Assembly: GCA_020861055.1 (NCBI GenBank)
Contig: JAJBTD010000144.1
Coordinates: 1-24,533 of the forward strand
DNA from: Clostridiales bacterium
GTDB lineage: Bacteria; Bacillota; Clostridia; Oscillospirales; Oscillospiraceae
Direction of reading: 5' to 3'
DNA length: 24,533 bases
Each line of letters starts with the position of its first letter. Positions within the stretch are counted from its first letter, which is position 1. Both the position numbers and the translations under genes were made by a program. Shown here piece by piece: positions 15,355 to 23,357 of the stretch. Under the pieces are notes generated by a model, which was given only the letters and a program-made list of their open reading frames with translations, had not been told where the DNA came from and ran no database searches.

Positions 15355-15382
15355 AAAACCGTCTGCTTTTGGCAGACGGTTT
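15353..15382 (-). terminator. Intrinsic terminator of rpsT
   Basis: A perfect 11-bp stem (AAACCGTCTGC/GCAGACGGTTT) with a 5-base loop is followed on the minus strand by more T residues. It lies 23 bases past the rpsT stop. Confidence 0.88.
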
Positions 15383-15405
15383 GGTGCAGTACCAGTTTAT
15401 CACAA

Positions 15406-15672
15406 TCAGCCCTGGATAGCATTCAGCCTGATAGTCATCTGGCTCTTTTTGTTTGCAGCCTTGTTCTTGTGAATCAGGCCCTTGGCGGCAGCCTTGTCCA
15501 CAGTCTTCACGGCAGCTTTGTAGGCGCTATCAGCCTCGCTGCGGTTGCCATCAGCCACGGCGGCATCAAACTTTTTCAGGGAAGTCTTCATGGCGGACTT
15601 TGCGGCCTTGTTCTGCATGGCCTTGGTCTCATTCACCTTGACACGCTTCTTGGCAGACTTAATATTCGGCAA
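15406..15672 (-). CDS. rpsT: 30S ribosomal protein S20
   Basis: 88-residue basic helical protein that binds 16S rRNA early in small-subunit assembly. The N-terminus MPNIKSAKKRVKVNETKAMQ and the Lys/Ala-rich helices (KAAVKTVDKAAAKGLIHKNKAANKKSQM) are unmistakable. The start is TTG at 15672, with GAGGAGG 8 bases upstream. An open frame continues to an ATG at 15753, but that lies upstream of the predicted transcription start and the added residues match nothing in S20. It is a single-gene unit with its own promoter and terminator, convergent with nothing. Confidence 0.97.
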   Translation of the reverse strand: MPNIKSAKKRVKVNETKAMQNKAAKSAMKTSLKKFDAAVADGNRSEADSAYKAAVKTVDKAAAKGLIHKNKAANKKSQMTIRLNAIQG

Positions 15673-15724
15673 ACCAAACACCTCCTCTAATAGCAAGTTG
15701 TACACGAACCCTGTGCGATTATGT

Positions 15725-15753
15725 ATTCTATCATCTCTGCCGGGAAAAAGCAA
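15725..15753 (-). promoter_or_regulatory. Sigma-A promoter of rpsT
   Basis: On the minus strand TTGCTT (15753-15748) and TAGAAT (15730-15725) are 17 bases apart with TGA before the -10. The leader is only about 45 bases, so there is little room for a riboswitch-like element. Confidence 0.8.
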
Positions 15754-15840
15754 CTGTTTTTTCGGAAAATTTTTCGATGTATCTCATTTGCTTTTGCTCA
15801 GTGCCACAGGCCTTCGCATATTTTTCCAGGCGATCCCGTC

Positions 15841-16674
15841 CTATGAAAGCTTCAGCGGGATACGCTTCTTCCCCGCCTGGGCCAGCCGGGGAATATCCCC
15901 TACTCCGTCCAGGACGATGGAAGGCCGGTAGGCGTAGGTCTTGACCGTTTCCGGCGTGGAGCAGCCGGAGAGCACCAGAACGGTGGACATACCGCTCTCC
16001 AGACCGGAGATCACGTCGGTATCCATCCGGTCGCCCACCATGACAGCGTCCTCCGAGTGGCAGTGGAGCAGCCGCAGTCCGGTACGCATCATCAGGGGAT
16101 TGGGCTTGCCGCAGAAGTAGGCCTGAGTGCCGGTGGCCATCTCGATGGGGGCGATCAGCGCCCGACAGGCGGGGGCGATGCCGTTTTCGATGGGACCGGA
16201 CACGTCCGAATTGGCCCCGATGAGCTTTGCTCCGGCCATGACCAGATTCGTCGCCTTGGTCAGGGAGTCCAGAGAGTAGGTGCGGCCCTCCCCCACCACG
16301 ACATAGTCCGGGTTCACGTCGTTCATGGTAATGCCCGCATCATACAGAGCGTTGAGCAGCCCCGCCTCGCCGATGACATAGGCGGAGCAGCCGGGGGCCT
16401 GCTCCTTCAAAAAGGCGGCGGTGGCCAGGGCGCTGGTATAGAAATGCTCCTCCGGCACATCCAGCCCCATCCGGGCCAGCTTCTGATGCAGCTCACGAGG
16501 GGTATAGCCGCTGTTGTTGGTCAGGAACAGATACTCCTTTTTCTCCTCCTGAAGCCACTGGATAAACTCCGCCACCCCAGGCAGCACCTGGTTGCCGTGG
16601 TAGATGACGCCGTCCATATCGCATATAAAACCGGTCTTACGGTTGAAATCAAGGTTGTTTGCGTTTTCCTGCAT
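15841..16674 (-). CDS. HAD-IIA family sugar/nucleotide phosphatase (NagD-like)
   Basis: 277-residue cytoplasmic phosphatase of the HAD superfamily, subclass IIA, related to NagD and p-nitrophenyl phosphatases. Likely substrates are sugar phosphates or nucleotide monophosphates; which one cannot be read here. Motif I is ICDMDGVIY with Asp19 and Asp21, motif II TNNSG at 52-56, the motif III lysine Lys190 (CGKPNPLM), and motif IV VGDRMDTD with Asp215 and Asp220. The C2-type cap lies between motifs II and III. The ATG at 16674 has AGGAGT about 10 bases upstream. It has its own promoter; no clear terminator follows, so transcripts may run into rpsT. Confidence 0.9.
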   Translation of the reverse strand: MQENANNLDFNRKTGFICDMDGVIYHGNQVLPGVAEFIQWLQEEKKEYLFLTNNSGYTPRELHQKLARMGLDVPEEHFYTSALATAAFLKEQAPGCSAYVIGEAGLLNALYDAGITMNDVNPDYVVVGEGRTYSLDSLTKATNLVMAGAKLIGANSDVSGPIENGIAPACRALIAPIEMATGTQAYFCGKPNPLMMRTGLRLLHCHSEDAVMVGDRMDTDVISGLESGMSTVLVLSGCSTPETVKTYAYRPSIVLDGVGDIPRLAQAGKKRIPLKLS

Positions 16675-16734
16675 ATAAGAAATAACTCCTGTTCAAATCA
16701 AATCTTCGGACCGCCTCTTGGCTGTCCGTGGGCT

Positions 16735-16763
16735 ACTGTAGCACACGAAAGACTGTTTGTCTA
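16735..16763 (-). promoter_or_regulatory. Sigma-A promoter of the HAD phosphatase gene
   Basis: On the minus strand TAGACA (16763-16758) and TACAGT (16740-16735) are 17 bases apart, with TG-C before the -10. Confidence 0.65.
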
Positions 16764-16976
16764 CCCCATAATTGTAAAATCTATGGTGCATTTTGACCAA
16801 AAATAGGGCCATATCCCCGGATATACAGCAATTCAAGATCCTTTGCGTCGAACAGAAGAACGTCCTTTCCGTTTCCGGCTCAGACGAATTTCTTTTTCTT
16901 CAGCGCCTGATAAACACGCTCTGTATTCTCTGGCCTCCCGCTCTGGCTCCTGGCAGGGAGCCAGTAAATACGTCCA
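16764..16976. other. Intergenic stretch with one hairpin and no recognisable gene
   Basis: Together with its flanks this is a gene-free gap of about 356 bases between carB and the HAD gene. It holds an 8-bp hairpin (CTGGCTCC/GGAGCCAG, 16943-16964) just beyond the carB terminator. On the minus strand a short open frame ends in PENTERVYQALKKKKFV, but it has no start codon or ribosome site. I see nothing else. Confidence 0.5.
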
Positions 16977-17022
16977 AACGACGCCCCCGGCGCAGCATCG
17001 CAACTGCGCCGGGGGCGTCGTT
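16977..17022 (-). terminator. Terminator-like hairpin after carB
   Basis: A perfect 19-bp, mostly GC inverted repeat (arms 16977-16995 and 17004-17022, 8-base loop) begins 8 bases past the carB stop. Only TTT follows on the minus strand, so termination may be less sharp than the stem suggests. Confidence 0.75.
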
Positions 17023-17030
17023 GAAATGGG

Positions 17031-20000
17031 TCACAGCCTGGTGATATCCACCGGGACGATCTGTTCGCTGTGGCCCTCCTTCCGGGCGGTGAGGATGGCC
17101 CGGCAGGTGTCCGTGCTGGTCAGGCAGAGGACGGAGTGCTCCACGGCGGCTCGGCGGATGCGCCAGCCGTCCCCGTCCTCCCGCTGAGTGCGGCGGGGGG
17201 TGTTCAAAATCATGTCCACCACCCCGGACTGAATCATATCCAGAATGTTAGGATGTCCGTGGCCCAGGCGGTGGATGAAGCGCACCGGCACATCCCGCTC
17301 GGTCAGGTAATCATAGGTGCCCTGAGTGGCGTACAGCTCCATGCCCAGCTCCACCATCTCACGGGCCAACTCCAGGGTCTCCGCCTTGTCCTCGTCCTTC
17401 ACCGTCAGAATGACCCGGCTGCCCTTCTTGGGCACCTTCATGTTGGCGCCCTTGAAGGCCTTGAGCAGCGCCTGGGGGAAGCTGTCCGCCAGGCCCAGGC
17501 ACTCGCCGGTGGACTTCATCTCCGGCCCCAGGTTGGTGTCCACATCGGTGAGCTTTTCAAAGGAGAACACCGGCATTTTCACGGCGTAGTACCGCCCCTC
17601 TGGGTAGATGTCCACCCCGTAGCCCAGATCCTTCAGCTTGGCACCCAGCATGACCTTGGTGGCCAGATCGATGATGGGCACCCCCGTCACCTTGGAGATA
17701 TAGGGGATGGTGCGGGAGGAGCGGGGATTGGCCTCAATGATATAGACCTCGTCGTGGTAGATGATGAACTGGACGTTGATCAGGCCGATGACCCCCAGGT
17801 GCTTTGCCAGATCTCTGGTATAGCGCAGGATGGTCTGCTTGTGCTTCTCCGCCACGTTCAGCGGGGGATAGACGGAGATGGAGTCCCCGGAGTGGATACC
17901 CGCTCGCTCCACATGCTCCATAATGCCGGGGATAAGGATGTCCTCCCCGTCAAAGACGCCGTCCACCTCTACCTCCCGGCCCATGAGGTACTTGTCCACC
18001 AGAATGGGGTGCTCCTGGGCGGTCATGTTGATGATGCGCATAAAGTCCCGGATGTTGTCATCGTTGTAGGCGATCTCCATCCCCTGTCCCCCCAGGACAT
18101 AGGAGGGGCGCACCAGGACAGGATAGCCCACCTGGTTGGCGGCAGCGATAGCCTCCTCGGTGGTGTAGATGGTGTGGCCCGCCGCACGGGGGATACCGCA
18201 GAGGTTCAAAATCTCGTCGAACCGCTCCCGGTCCTCGGCAGCGTCCACCCCGTCGGCGCTGGTGCCCAGAATGGGCAGTCCCATGTCCGCCAGAGTCTTG
18301 GCCAGCTTGATGGCGGTCTGGCCGCCAAACTGCACCACAGCGCCCCAGGGCTTTTCCAGCTCCACGATCTGCTCCACATCCTCCGGGGTGAGCGGTTCAA
18401 AGTAGAGCCGGTCAGCGATGTCGAAGTCGGTGGAGACGGTTTCCGGGTTGTTGTTGACGATGATTGTCTCGCATCCCAGCCGCTTCAGCGCCCAGACGGA
18501 GTGGACGGAGCAGTAGTCGAACTCGATGCCCTGTCCGATACGGATGGGGCCGGAGCCCAGCACCAGCACCTTCCGCTTGCCGTTGTCCACCGGGACAGAC
18601 TCGTTTTCGATGTCGTAGGTGGAGTAGTAATAGGGGGTCTGTGCGTCGAACTCTGCGGCGCAGGTGTCCACCATTTTATAAGTGGGCTGGATGCCGTACT
18701 TCCGCCGCAGCTCCCGGATATCGATCCGGGTGACGCCGCACAGCTCCGCGATAAAGGAGTCGGCAAAGCCCACCTCCTTGGCAAAGCGTAGGGTCTTTGC
18801 GTCCGGGATGCCCTGGGAGAGACGGTTCTCCAGATTGACGATGGTGCCGATCCGGTCGATGAACCAGATGTCGATCTTAGTGATCCGGTTGATCTCCTCC
18901 GGAGTGATGCCCCGGCGCAGGGCCTCCGCCACCACGAAAATGCGCTCGTCGTCGATGTCGGAGAGCTTGTCCCAGATCTTCTTGGTGCTCATGGCCTGGA
19001 GCTTGGGCAGTTTCAGAGAGTGAACGTTCAGCTCCAGGGAGCGGATGGCCTTGAGCAGCGCGTTGGCAAAGCTGTTGCCGATGGCCATGACCTCGCCGGT
19101 GGCCTTCATCTGAGTGCCCAGGGTGCGCTTGGCGGTGGTGAACTTGTCAAAGGGCAGCCGTGGCAGCTTCATGACGCAGTAGTCCAGCGTCGGCTCAAAG
19201 CAGGCGGTGGTCTTGCCGGTCACGGCGTTGGGGATCTCGTCCAGGGTGTAGCCCAGGGCGATCTTGGCGGCCACCTTGGCGATGGGGTAGCCCGTGGCCT
19301 TGGAGGCCAGAGCGGAGGAGCGGGACACACGGGGGTTGACCTCGATGACGGCGTACTCGTAGGACTCCGGATTCAGGGCAAACTGGCAGTTGCAGCCCCC
19401 CTCGATCTCCAGGGCGGAGATGATGTCCAGCGCCGCCGTCCGCAGCATCTGATACTCCTTGTTTGCCAGGGTCTGGGTGGGGGCGATAACGATGGAGTCG
19501 CCGGTATGGACGCCCACCGGGTCCAGGTTCTCCATAGAGCAGATGGTAATGACGTTGCCCGCCGAGTCCCGCATAACCTCGAACTCGATCTCCTTCCAGC
19601 CGGAGATGCACCGCTCGATAAGCACCTCTCCCACTCTGGACAGGGAGATGCCCCGGTCTGCGATCTCCCGGAGCATGACCTCGTCATAGGCGATGCCGCC
19701 GCCGGTACCGCCCAGGGTGTAGGCGGGACGGACGATGACGGGGTAGCCGATCTCGTTGGTAAAGTCCACGGCGTCCTCCACCGTGGTCACCACCTTGGAG
19801 ACGATGCAGGGCTGACCGATAGACTCCATGGTATCCTTGAAGCCCTGACGGTCCTCCGCCTTGCGGATGGAGTCGGCGCTGGTGCCCAGAAGGCGGACAC
19901 CGTATTTTTCCAGCGTGCCGTCCTCCGTCAGATTCATGGCAAGATTCAGGCCGATCTGCCCGCCCAGGGTGGGGAGCAGAGCGTCCGGGCGCTCCTTTTC

Positions 20001-20234
20001 AATGACCGCCGCCAGGGTGTAGACGTTCAGCGGCTCGATATAGACGTGGTCAGCCACATCCTTGTCAGTCATAATGGTGGCGGGGTTGGAGTTGACCAGC
20101 ACCACCTCCAGGCCCTCCTCCTTCAGCGCGCGGCAGGCCTGGGTCCCGGCATAGTCAAACTCCGCCGCCTGTCCAATGACGATGGGGCCGGAGCCAATGA
20201 CCAGTACTTTTTTCAGCGTTGCATCCTTCGGCAT
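17031..20234 (-). CDS. carB: Carbamoyl phosphate synthase large subunit
   Basis: 1067-residue synthetase subunit that makes carbamoyl phosphate from bicarbonate, ammonia (channelled from CarA) and two ATP, for pyrimidine and arginine synthesis. The two homologous ATP-grasp halves start at VLVIGSGPIVIGQAAEFDYA (residues 10-29) and again at VLVLGSGPIRIGQGIEFDYC in the middle. Both carry glycine-rich loops (RPAYTLGGTGGG and RPSYVLGGQGM) and EVNPRVSRSSALASK / EANPRSSRTIPYISK metal sites. The C-terminal MGS-like regulatory domain begins near KKGSRVILTVKDEDK. Length is typical (about 1065-1075). The start ATG is one base after the carA stop (TGA-G-ATG), so translation is probably coupled. Confidence 0.98.
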   Translation of the reverse strand: MPKDATLKKVLVIGSGPIVIGQAAEFDYAGTQACRALKEEGLEVVLVNSNPATIMTDKDVADHVYIEPLNVYTLAAVIEKERPDALLPTLGGQIGLNLAMNLTEDGTLEKYGVRLLGTSADSIRKAEDRQGFKDTMESIGQPCIVSKVVTTVEDAVDFTNEIGYPVIVRPAYTLGGTGGGIAYDEVMLREIADRGISLSRVGEVLIERCISGWKEIEFEVMRDSAGNVITICSMENLDPVGVHTGDSIVIAPTQTLANKEYQMLRTAALDIISALEIEGGCNCQFALNPESYEYAVIEVNPRVSRSSALASKATGYPIAKVAAKIALGYTLDEIPNAVTGKTTACFEPTLDYCVMKLPRLPFDKFTTAKRTLGTQMKATGEVMAIGNSFANALLKAIRSLELNVHSLKLPKLQAMSTKKIWDKLSDIDDERIFVVAEALRRGITPEEINRITKIDIWFIDRIGTIVNLENRLSQGIPDAKTLRFAKEVGFADSFIAELCGVTRIDIRELRRKYGIQPTYKMVDTCAAEFDAQTPYYYSTYDIENESVPVDNGKRKVLVLGSGPIRIGQGIEFDYCSVHSVWALKRLGCETIIVNNNPETVSTDFDIADRLYFEPLTPEDVEQIVELEKPWGAVVQFGGQTAIKLAKTLADMGLPILGTSADGVDAAEDRERFDEILNLCGIPRAAGHTIYTTEEAIAAANQVGYPVLVRPSYVLGGQGMEIAYNDDNIRDFMRIINMTAQEHPILVDKYLMGREVEVDGVFDGEDILIPGIMEHVERAGIHSGDSISVYPPLNVAEKHKQTILRYTRDLAKHLGVIGLINVQFIIYHDEVYIIEANPRSSRTIPYISKVTGVPIIDLATKVMLGAKLKDLGYGVDIYPEGRYYAVKMPVFSFEKLTDVDTNLGPEMKSTGECLGLADSFPQALLKAFKGANMKVPKKGSRVILTVKDEDKAETLELAREMVELGMELYATQGTYDYLTERDVPVRFIHRLGHGHPNILDMIQSGVVDMILNTPRRTQREDGDGWRIRRAAVEHSVLCLTSTDTCRAILTARKEGHSEQIVPVDITRL

Positions 20235-20235
20235 C

Positions 20236-21321
20236 TCACTCCGCCTCCTTCTTCTGCTGCTCTACCACGTCCAGGAACGAACGGAACAGATAGTCCGTGT
20301 CCACCGGGCCGGGGGAGGCCTCCGGGTGGAACTGCACGGTAAAGACGGGCTTCTGCTTGTACCGCTGGCGCTCCAGACTGCCGTAGTTGACGTTGACGTG
20401 GCTGATCTCAGCGATCTCCGGGTCGATGGATTCCGCCTCGATGACGTAGCCGTGGTTCTGGCTGGTGATATAGCACCGGTTCCGGGCCAGGTCCTTTACG
20501 GGATGGTTGGCCCCCCGGTGGCCGAAGCGCATCTTCCGGCTCCTGGCGCCGGTGGCCAGGGCCATGAGCTGATGCCCCAGGCAGACGGCAAAGATGGGCG
20601 TCCCGGACTCATAGAGCCTGCGCACCTGGGGGATAATATCCACGCAGTCCGCCGGGTCGCCGGGGCCGTTGGAGAGCATGATGCCGTCATAGCCCTCCGC
20701 CAGCACCGTTTCCGCCGGGGTGTGGGCGGGGTAGATGGTCAAATCGCAACCGTAGTGGAGCAGGCGGTTGGCCATGTTCCGCTTCTCGCCGAAGTCGTAG
20801 AGGGCGATACGGGGACCGTCACCGGGAATATGGGTGACCTCCTTGCAGGTGACCCGCTCCACCGTGCCCTGAACGCGATAGGCGTGCATCTGTTCCATGA
20901 GCGCGTCCAGATCGTAGTGCTCCCGGCAGGTGATGACCCCGTTCATGACCCCCTGGATGCGGAGGATGCGGGTCAGGGCGCGGGTATCGATGTCCTGGAT
21001 GCCGGTGATGCCGTGGCGAATCAGATAGTCGTTCAGGGTGCTGGTGCAGCGGAAGTTGCTGCCCCTGGGGGCTAGGTGCCGGATAATCAGCGCCTCCGCC
21101 CAGGGGTGCTCCGACTCGTCGTCCTCGTCGTTGGTCCCGTAGTTGCCGATGAGGGGATAGGTCATCACCACCCCCTGCCCCGCATAGGACGGGTCGGTGA
21201 GAATCTCCTGATAGCCCACCATGGAGGTGTTAAACACCATCTCACAGACTACGTCCTCTGTGCTGCCGATGCTCTCTCCCTCAAAGACTGCACCGTTTTC
21301 CAGAATCAGAGTCGCTTTCAT
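20236..21321 (-). CDS. carA: Carbamoyl phosphate synthase small (glutamine amidotransferase) subunit
   Basis: 361-residue glutaminase subunit that releases ammonia from glutamine and feeds it to CarB. The N-terminal CPSase_sm domain begins ATLILENGAVFEGESIG and carries the MVFNTSMVGYQEILTDPSYA signature. The class I amidotransferase domain has SNGPGDP (217-223), the nucleophile Cys247 in FAVCLGHQL, and His332/Glu334 in VQFHPEASPGP. The triad is complete. The ATG at 21321 has AAAGGTGG upstream and overlaps the stop of a possible upstream frame (ATGA). The promoter is about 185 bases upstream, and the leader contains a terminator, which points to attenuation. Confidence 0.98.
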   Translation of the reverse strand: MKATLILENGAVFEGESIGSTEDVVCEMVFNTSMVGYQEILTDPSYAGQGVVMTYPLIGNYGTNDEDDESEHPWAEALIIRHLAPRGSNFRCTSTLNDYLIRHGITGIQDIDTRALTRILRIQGVMNGVITCREHYDLDALMEQMHAYRVQGTVERVTCKEVTHIPGDGPRIALYDFGEKRNMANRLLHYGCDLTIYPAHTPAETVLAEGYDGIMLSNGPGDPADCVDIIPQVRRLYESGTPIFAVCLGHQLMALATGARSRKMRFGHRGANHPVKDLARNRCYITSQNHGYVIEAESIDPEIAEISHVNVNYGSLERQRYKQKPVFTVQFHPEASPGPVDTDYLFRSFLDVVEQQKKEAE

Positions 21322-21485
21322 GCATCAAATCCACCTTTCCGCTCTTTGGGCGGTGAAGCCCATGCGCACGCCGTTGTGCCTTTGAAAAAAGAGAGCCATC
21401 CCCCGCGCAAGGGGGCACCTTGACGTTCGGCTGACTCTCTTGTTTTATTCGTTCCCGAAGGGAGCGCCATGCAGAGCGCCCCCAT
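21318..21485 (-). other. Possible 55-codon upstream frame in the carA leader
   Basis: An ATG at 21485, within the predicted leader, opens a frame of 55 residues (MGALCMALPSGTNKTRESAE...) that ends in TGA overlapping the carA ATG. It runs through the terminator hairpin. There is no ribosome site in front of it and the peptide has no recognised family, so translation is doubtful. Confidence 0.2.
21385..21483 (-). promoter_or_regulatory. Attenuator-like leader of carAB
   Basis: On the minus strand a terminator hairpin (outer arms AAGAGA...GCC/GGCTCTCTT, inner arms GCCCCC/GGGGG) is followed by six T residues at 21390-21385, about 64 bases before the carA ATG. Upstream, GGGGGCGC (21483-21476) can pair either with GCGCTCCC (21467-21460) or, through one G·U, with GTGCCCCC (21418-21411) of the terminator. 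These are mutually exclusive structures, as in attenuation. I found no PyrR-binding consensus and no T-box sequence. Confidence 0.55.
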
Positions 21486-21505
21486 CGCAGATTTACAGCA
21501 ATGAC

Positions 21506-21534
21506 AGCATATCACAATTCGCCCCGGCTTACAA
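21506..21534 (-). promoter_or_regulatory. Sigma-A promoter of carAB
   Basis: On the minus strand TTGTAA (21534-21529) and TATGCT (21511-21506) are 17 bases apart with TGA before the -10. The start at about 21499 leaves a leader of about 178 bases. Confidence 0.75.
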
Positions 21535-21614
21535 GCGGCGAAAAATGTTTCTGCGGTTTGTCCAAAACCACCCCGCATATTTTTTCGTCGGTTGTCCACA
21601 ATAACGGTGAAAAT

Positions 21615-21643
21615 TTGTAAGGTGCGCTGACTTTTTGTATTTT
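21615..21643 (+). promoter_or_regulatory. Weak candidate promoter of the DUF421 gene
   Basis: TTGTAA (21615-21620) and TATTTT (21638-21643) are 17 bases apart. The -10 is poor. TATATA at 21651 would start transcription after the ribosome site, so it was not preferred. Confidence 0.3.
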
Positions 21644-21671
21644 TATTCATTATATACGGGAGAAAATGAAT

Positions 21672-22352
21672 ATGATCGTCGCTTTTATCCGAACCGTCGT
21701 CCTATATCTGCTCATCATCGCCGGGATTCGGGTGATGGGCAAAAAGCAGGTGGGGGAGCTGGAGCCCACCGAGCTGGTGCTGGCCATGCTCATCTCCGAC
21801 CTGGCCGCCGTGCCCATGCAGGACTTCGGCATCCCCCTGCTCTTCGGAGTGGTCCCCATTATCACCCTGCTGTGCCTGACCATGATCCTCTCCGTTCTCA
21901 CCATGAAGAGCCGGCGGCTCCGGCTCCTGCTCTGCGGAAGGCCCAGCATCCTTGTGGAGAAGGGGAAAATCCTCCAAAGCGAACTGTCCCGGAACCGCAT
22001 GACGCCGGAGGAGCTGCTGGAGGAGCTGCGGCTCCAGGGGATCACCGACCTGTCCCTGGTGCGGTATGCCATTCTGGAGACCGGCGGGCGCATCTCCGCT
22101 CTGCTCTATGCCGATCAGCAGCCGGCCACCGCCCGGCAGCTCTCCCTGGCCCCGGAGGAGCCGGGTCTGCCCCTGACGGTCATCGAGGACGGACATGTCC
22201 GCCATGAGAATCTCCGGAGGCGGGGACTGAACCTGGCCTGGCTGGAGAAGGAGCTGTCCCGGCAGGGCGTCCCATCAGCGAAGGAGGTCTATCTGATGAC
22301 GGTGGACGAGAATCTGGGGGTCTATCTGGCCCGGAAGGAGGGTAAAAAATGA
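21672..22352 (+). CDS. DUF421 (YetF-type) membrane protein
   Basis: 226-residue member of the DUF421/YetF family, which is common in endospore formers; molecular function is unknown. Three N-terminal hydrophobic segments lie within about residues 1-85, with the family motif RVMGKKQVGELEPTELVLAML after the first. The soluble C-terminal part carries PSILVEKGKI and a domain ending in VYLMTVDENLGVYLARKEG. ATGs occur at 21666 and 21672; GGGAG is 3 bases from the first and 9 from the second, so I prefer the second. Its stop overlaps the start of the DUF4363 gene, a pairing seen repeatedly in Clostridia. Confidence 0.88.
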   Translation: MIVAFIRTVVLYLLIIAGIRVMGKKQVGELEPTELVLAMLISDLAAVPMQDFGIPLLFGVVPIITLLCLTMILSVLTMKSRRLRLLLCGRPSILVEKGKILQSELSRNRMTPEELLEELRLQGITDLSLVRYAILETGGRISALLYADQQPATARQLSLAPEEPGLPLTVIEDGHVRHENLRRRGLNLAWLEKELSRQGVPSAKEVYLMTVDENLGVYLARKEGKK

Positions 22353-22729
22353 GGCGGCTGTCTGTCTCTGTGGCTATTCTGCTGCTGCTCTTTGGAGCGG
22401 GGCTGTGGAACATTCATCTGCTGGAGGGCGTCTCCGGGCGCATCGCCTCTCAGCTGGAGCACGCCGAGGCACTGGCGGAAACCGGGGACTGGGACGGAGC
22501 GGAGGAGCTGACCCAGGCGGCCAAGGACGAATGGGAGGCTGCCGCCACCTACCTCTATGTGGTCCTCCGGCACGACTACACCGACGAGGTGAACACCGGC
22601 TTTTACGAGGTGCTGGAGCTGCTCCAGTGGCAGGAGACCCCGGAATACGCCGCCGCCAACGGGGAGCTGGTCGCTCAGGTAGAGCATTTGAGCGAGGCGG
22701 AGCGGCTGACCTGGAAAAATCTGCTGTAA
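22349..22729 (+). CDS. DUF4363 family protein
   Basis: 126-residue small protein with one N-terminal hydrophobic segment (about residues 4-20, LSVSVAILLLLFGAGLW) and a helical remainder that should face outside. The repeated AEALAETGDWDGAEELTQAAKDEW resembles a TPR-like helix pair and fits DUF4363, a family of unknown function usually next to DUF421 genes. It starts within the end of that gene (ATGA overlap), so the two are probably made together and may interact. A bidirectional hairpin follows. Confidence 0.8.
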   Translation: MRRLSVSVAILLLLFGAGLWNIHLLEGVSGRIASQLEHAEALAETGDWDGAEELTQAAKDEWEAAATYLYVVLRHDYTDEVNTGFYEVLELLQWQETPEYAAANGELVAQVEHLSEAERLTWKNLL

Positions 22730-22763
22730 AATGCGCCATGGGTAGGCGGGCGCAGCTGCAAAA

Positions 22764-22789
22764 GCCCCGGCAGCCGCGGCTGCCGGGGC
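22764..22789. terminator. Bidirectional terminator between DUF4363 and greA
   Basis: A perfect 12-bp GC-rich inverted repeat (GCCCCGGCAGCC/GGCTGCCGGGGC). The minus strand continues with TTTT, which suits greA; the plus strand continues AAATTTGG, which is weaker. Confidence 0.75.
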
Positions 22790-22797
22790 AAATTTGG

Positions 22798-23301
22798 TCA
22801 ATATTCGCTGATCTGGATGGAGCCGTCGTCGGCCTGCTTTTCGATGGCCCGGATGGTCAGGGGATAGCTGTAGCTGTCGTTGACCCGGACGGTGACGGTG
22901 TCCCCCACCCGATGTCCCAGCAGGGCCTTTCCCGCCGGAGAGACATTGCTGATCCGGTTGCGCAGGGCGTCCTCCTTGACGGTGGTGACGATCTGGAACA
23001 CGTCCTCCTCCTCGTCCTCGTCGAACCAGACCGTCACCTTGTCGAACAGTCCCACCTCGTCGTCGGCGGAGCGGTCCTCGATGACATGGGCAGTCTCGAT
23101 CATCCGCTCCAAATAGCGGATACGGCTCTCGTTTTTGTTCTTGTCCCGCTTGGCGGCCTTGTACTCAAAGTTTTCGCTCAGGTCGCCGAAGGCCCGTGCG
23201 GTCTTGACCTCCTCCAGAAGCTGAGGGCGCAGGGTAATGCGCCGGTAGTCCAGCTCCTTGCGCATTTGCTCCAGGTCGTTGGCGGTCAGTTGGTCGTGCA
23301 T
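22798..23301 (-). CDS. greA: GreA/GreB family transcription elongation factor
   Basis: 167-residue factor that enters the RNA polymerase secondary channel and stimulates cleavage of backtracked RNA. The N-terminal coiled coil covers about residues 1-75 and carries the acidic tip GDLSENFEYKAAK (family GDLSENAEYxAAK) with the key Asp and Glu. The C-terminal FKBP-like domain has NVSPAGKALLGHRVGDTVTV and ends YPLTIRAIEKQ. An acidic run DEDEEEDV in the second domain is longer than in standard GreA, so this may be a paralogue rather than the main copy. The ATG at 23301 has GGGAGG 9 bases upstream; an ATG at 23328 was rejected for lack of a ribosome site. No convincing promoter is seen in the 56-base gap to the next gene. 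Confidence 0.88.
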   Translation of the reverse strand: MHDQLTANDLEQMRKELDYRRITLRPQLLEEVKTARAFGDLSENFEYKAAKRDKNKNESRIRYLERMIETAHVIEDRSADDEVGLFDKVTVWFDEDEEEDVFQIVTTVKEDALRNRISNVSPAGKALLGHRVGDTVTVRVNDSYSYPLTIRAIEKQADDGSIQISEY

Positions 23302-23357
23302 GGATTGGTACCTCCCTATTTGGTGCAAAAAGCTAAAATATCCTTAATCACTAGTCA

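Noticed and set aside
16800..16976. Short minus-strand frame ending PENTERVYQALKKKKFV
   Set aside because: Looks protein-like at the end but has no start codon, ribosome site or recognisable family, and overlaps the carB terminator.
17070..20342. Two long plus-strand frames (573 and 440 codons) opposite carB
   Set aside because: carB is unambiguous; the opposite frames are His/Gly/Leu-rich shadows.
21322..21499. PyrR-binding site or T-box in the carA leader
   Set aside because: Neither the CCAGAGAGG-type PyrR loop nor the T-box GGTGGNACCGCG sequence is present.
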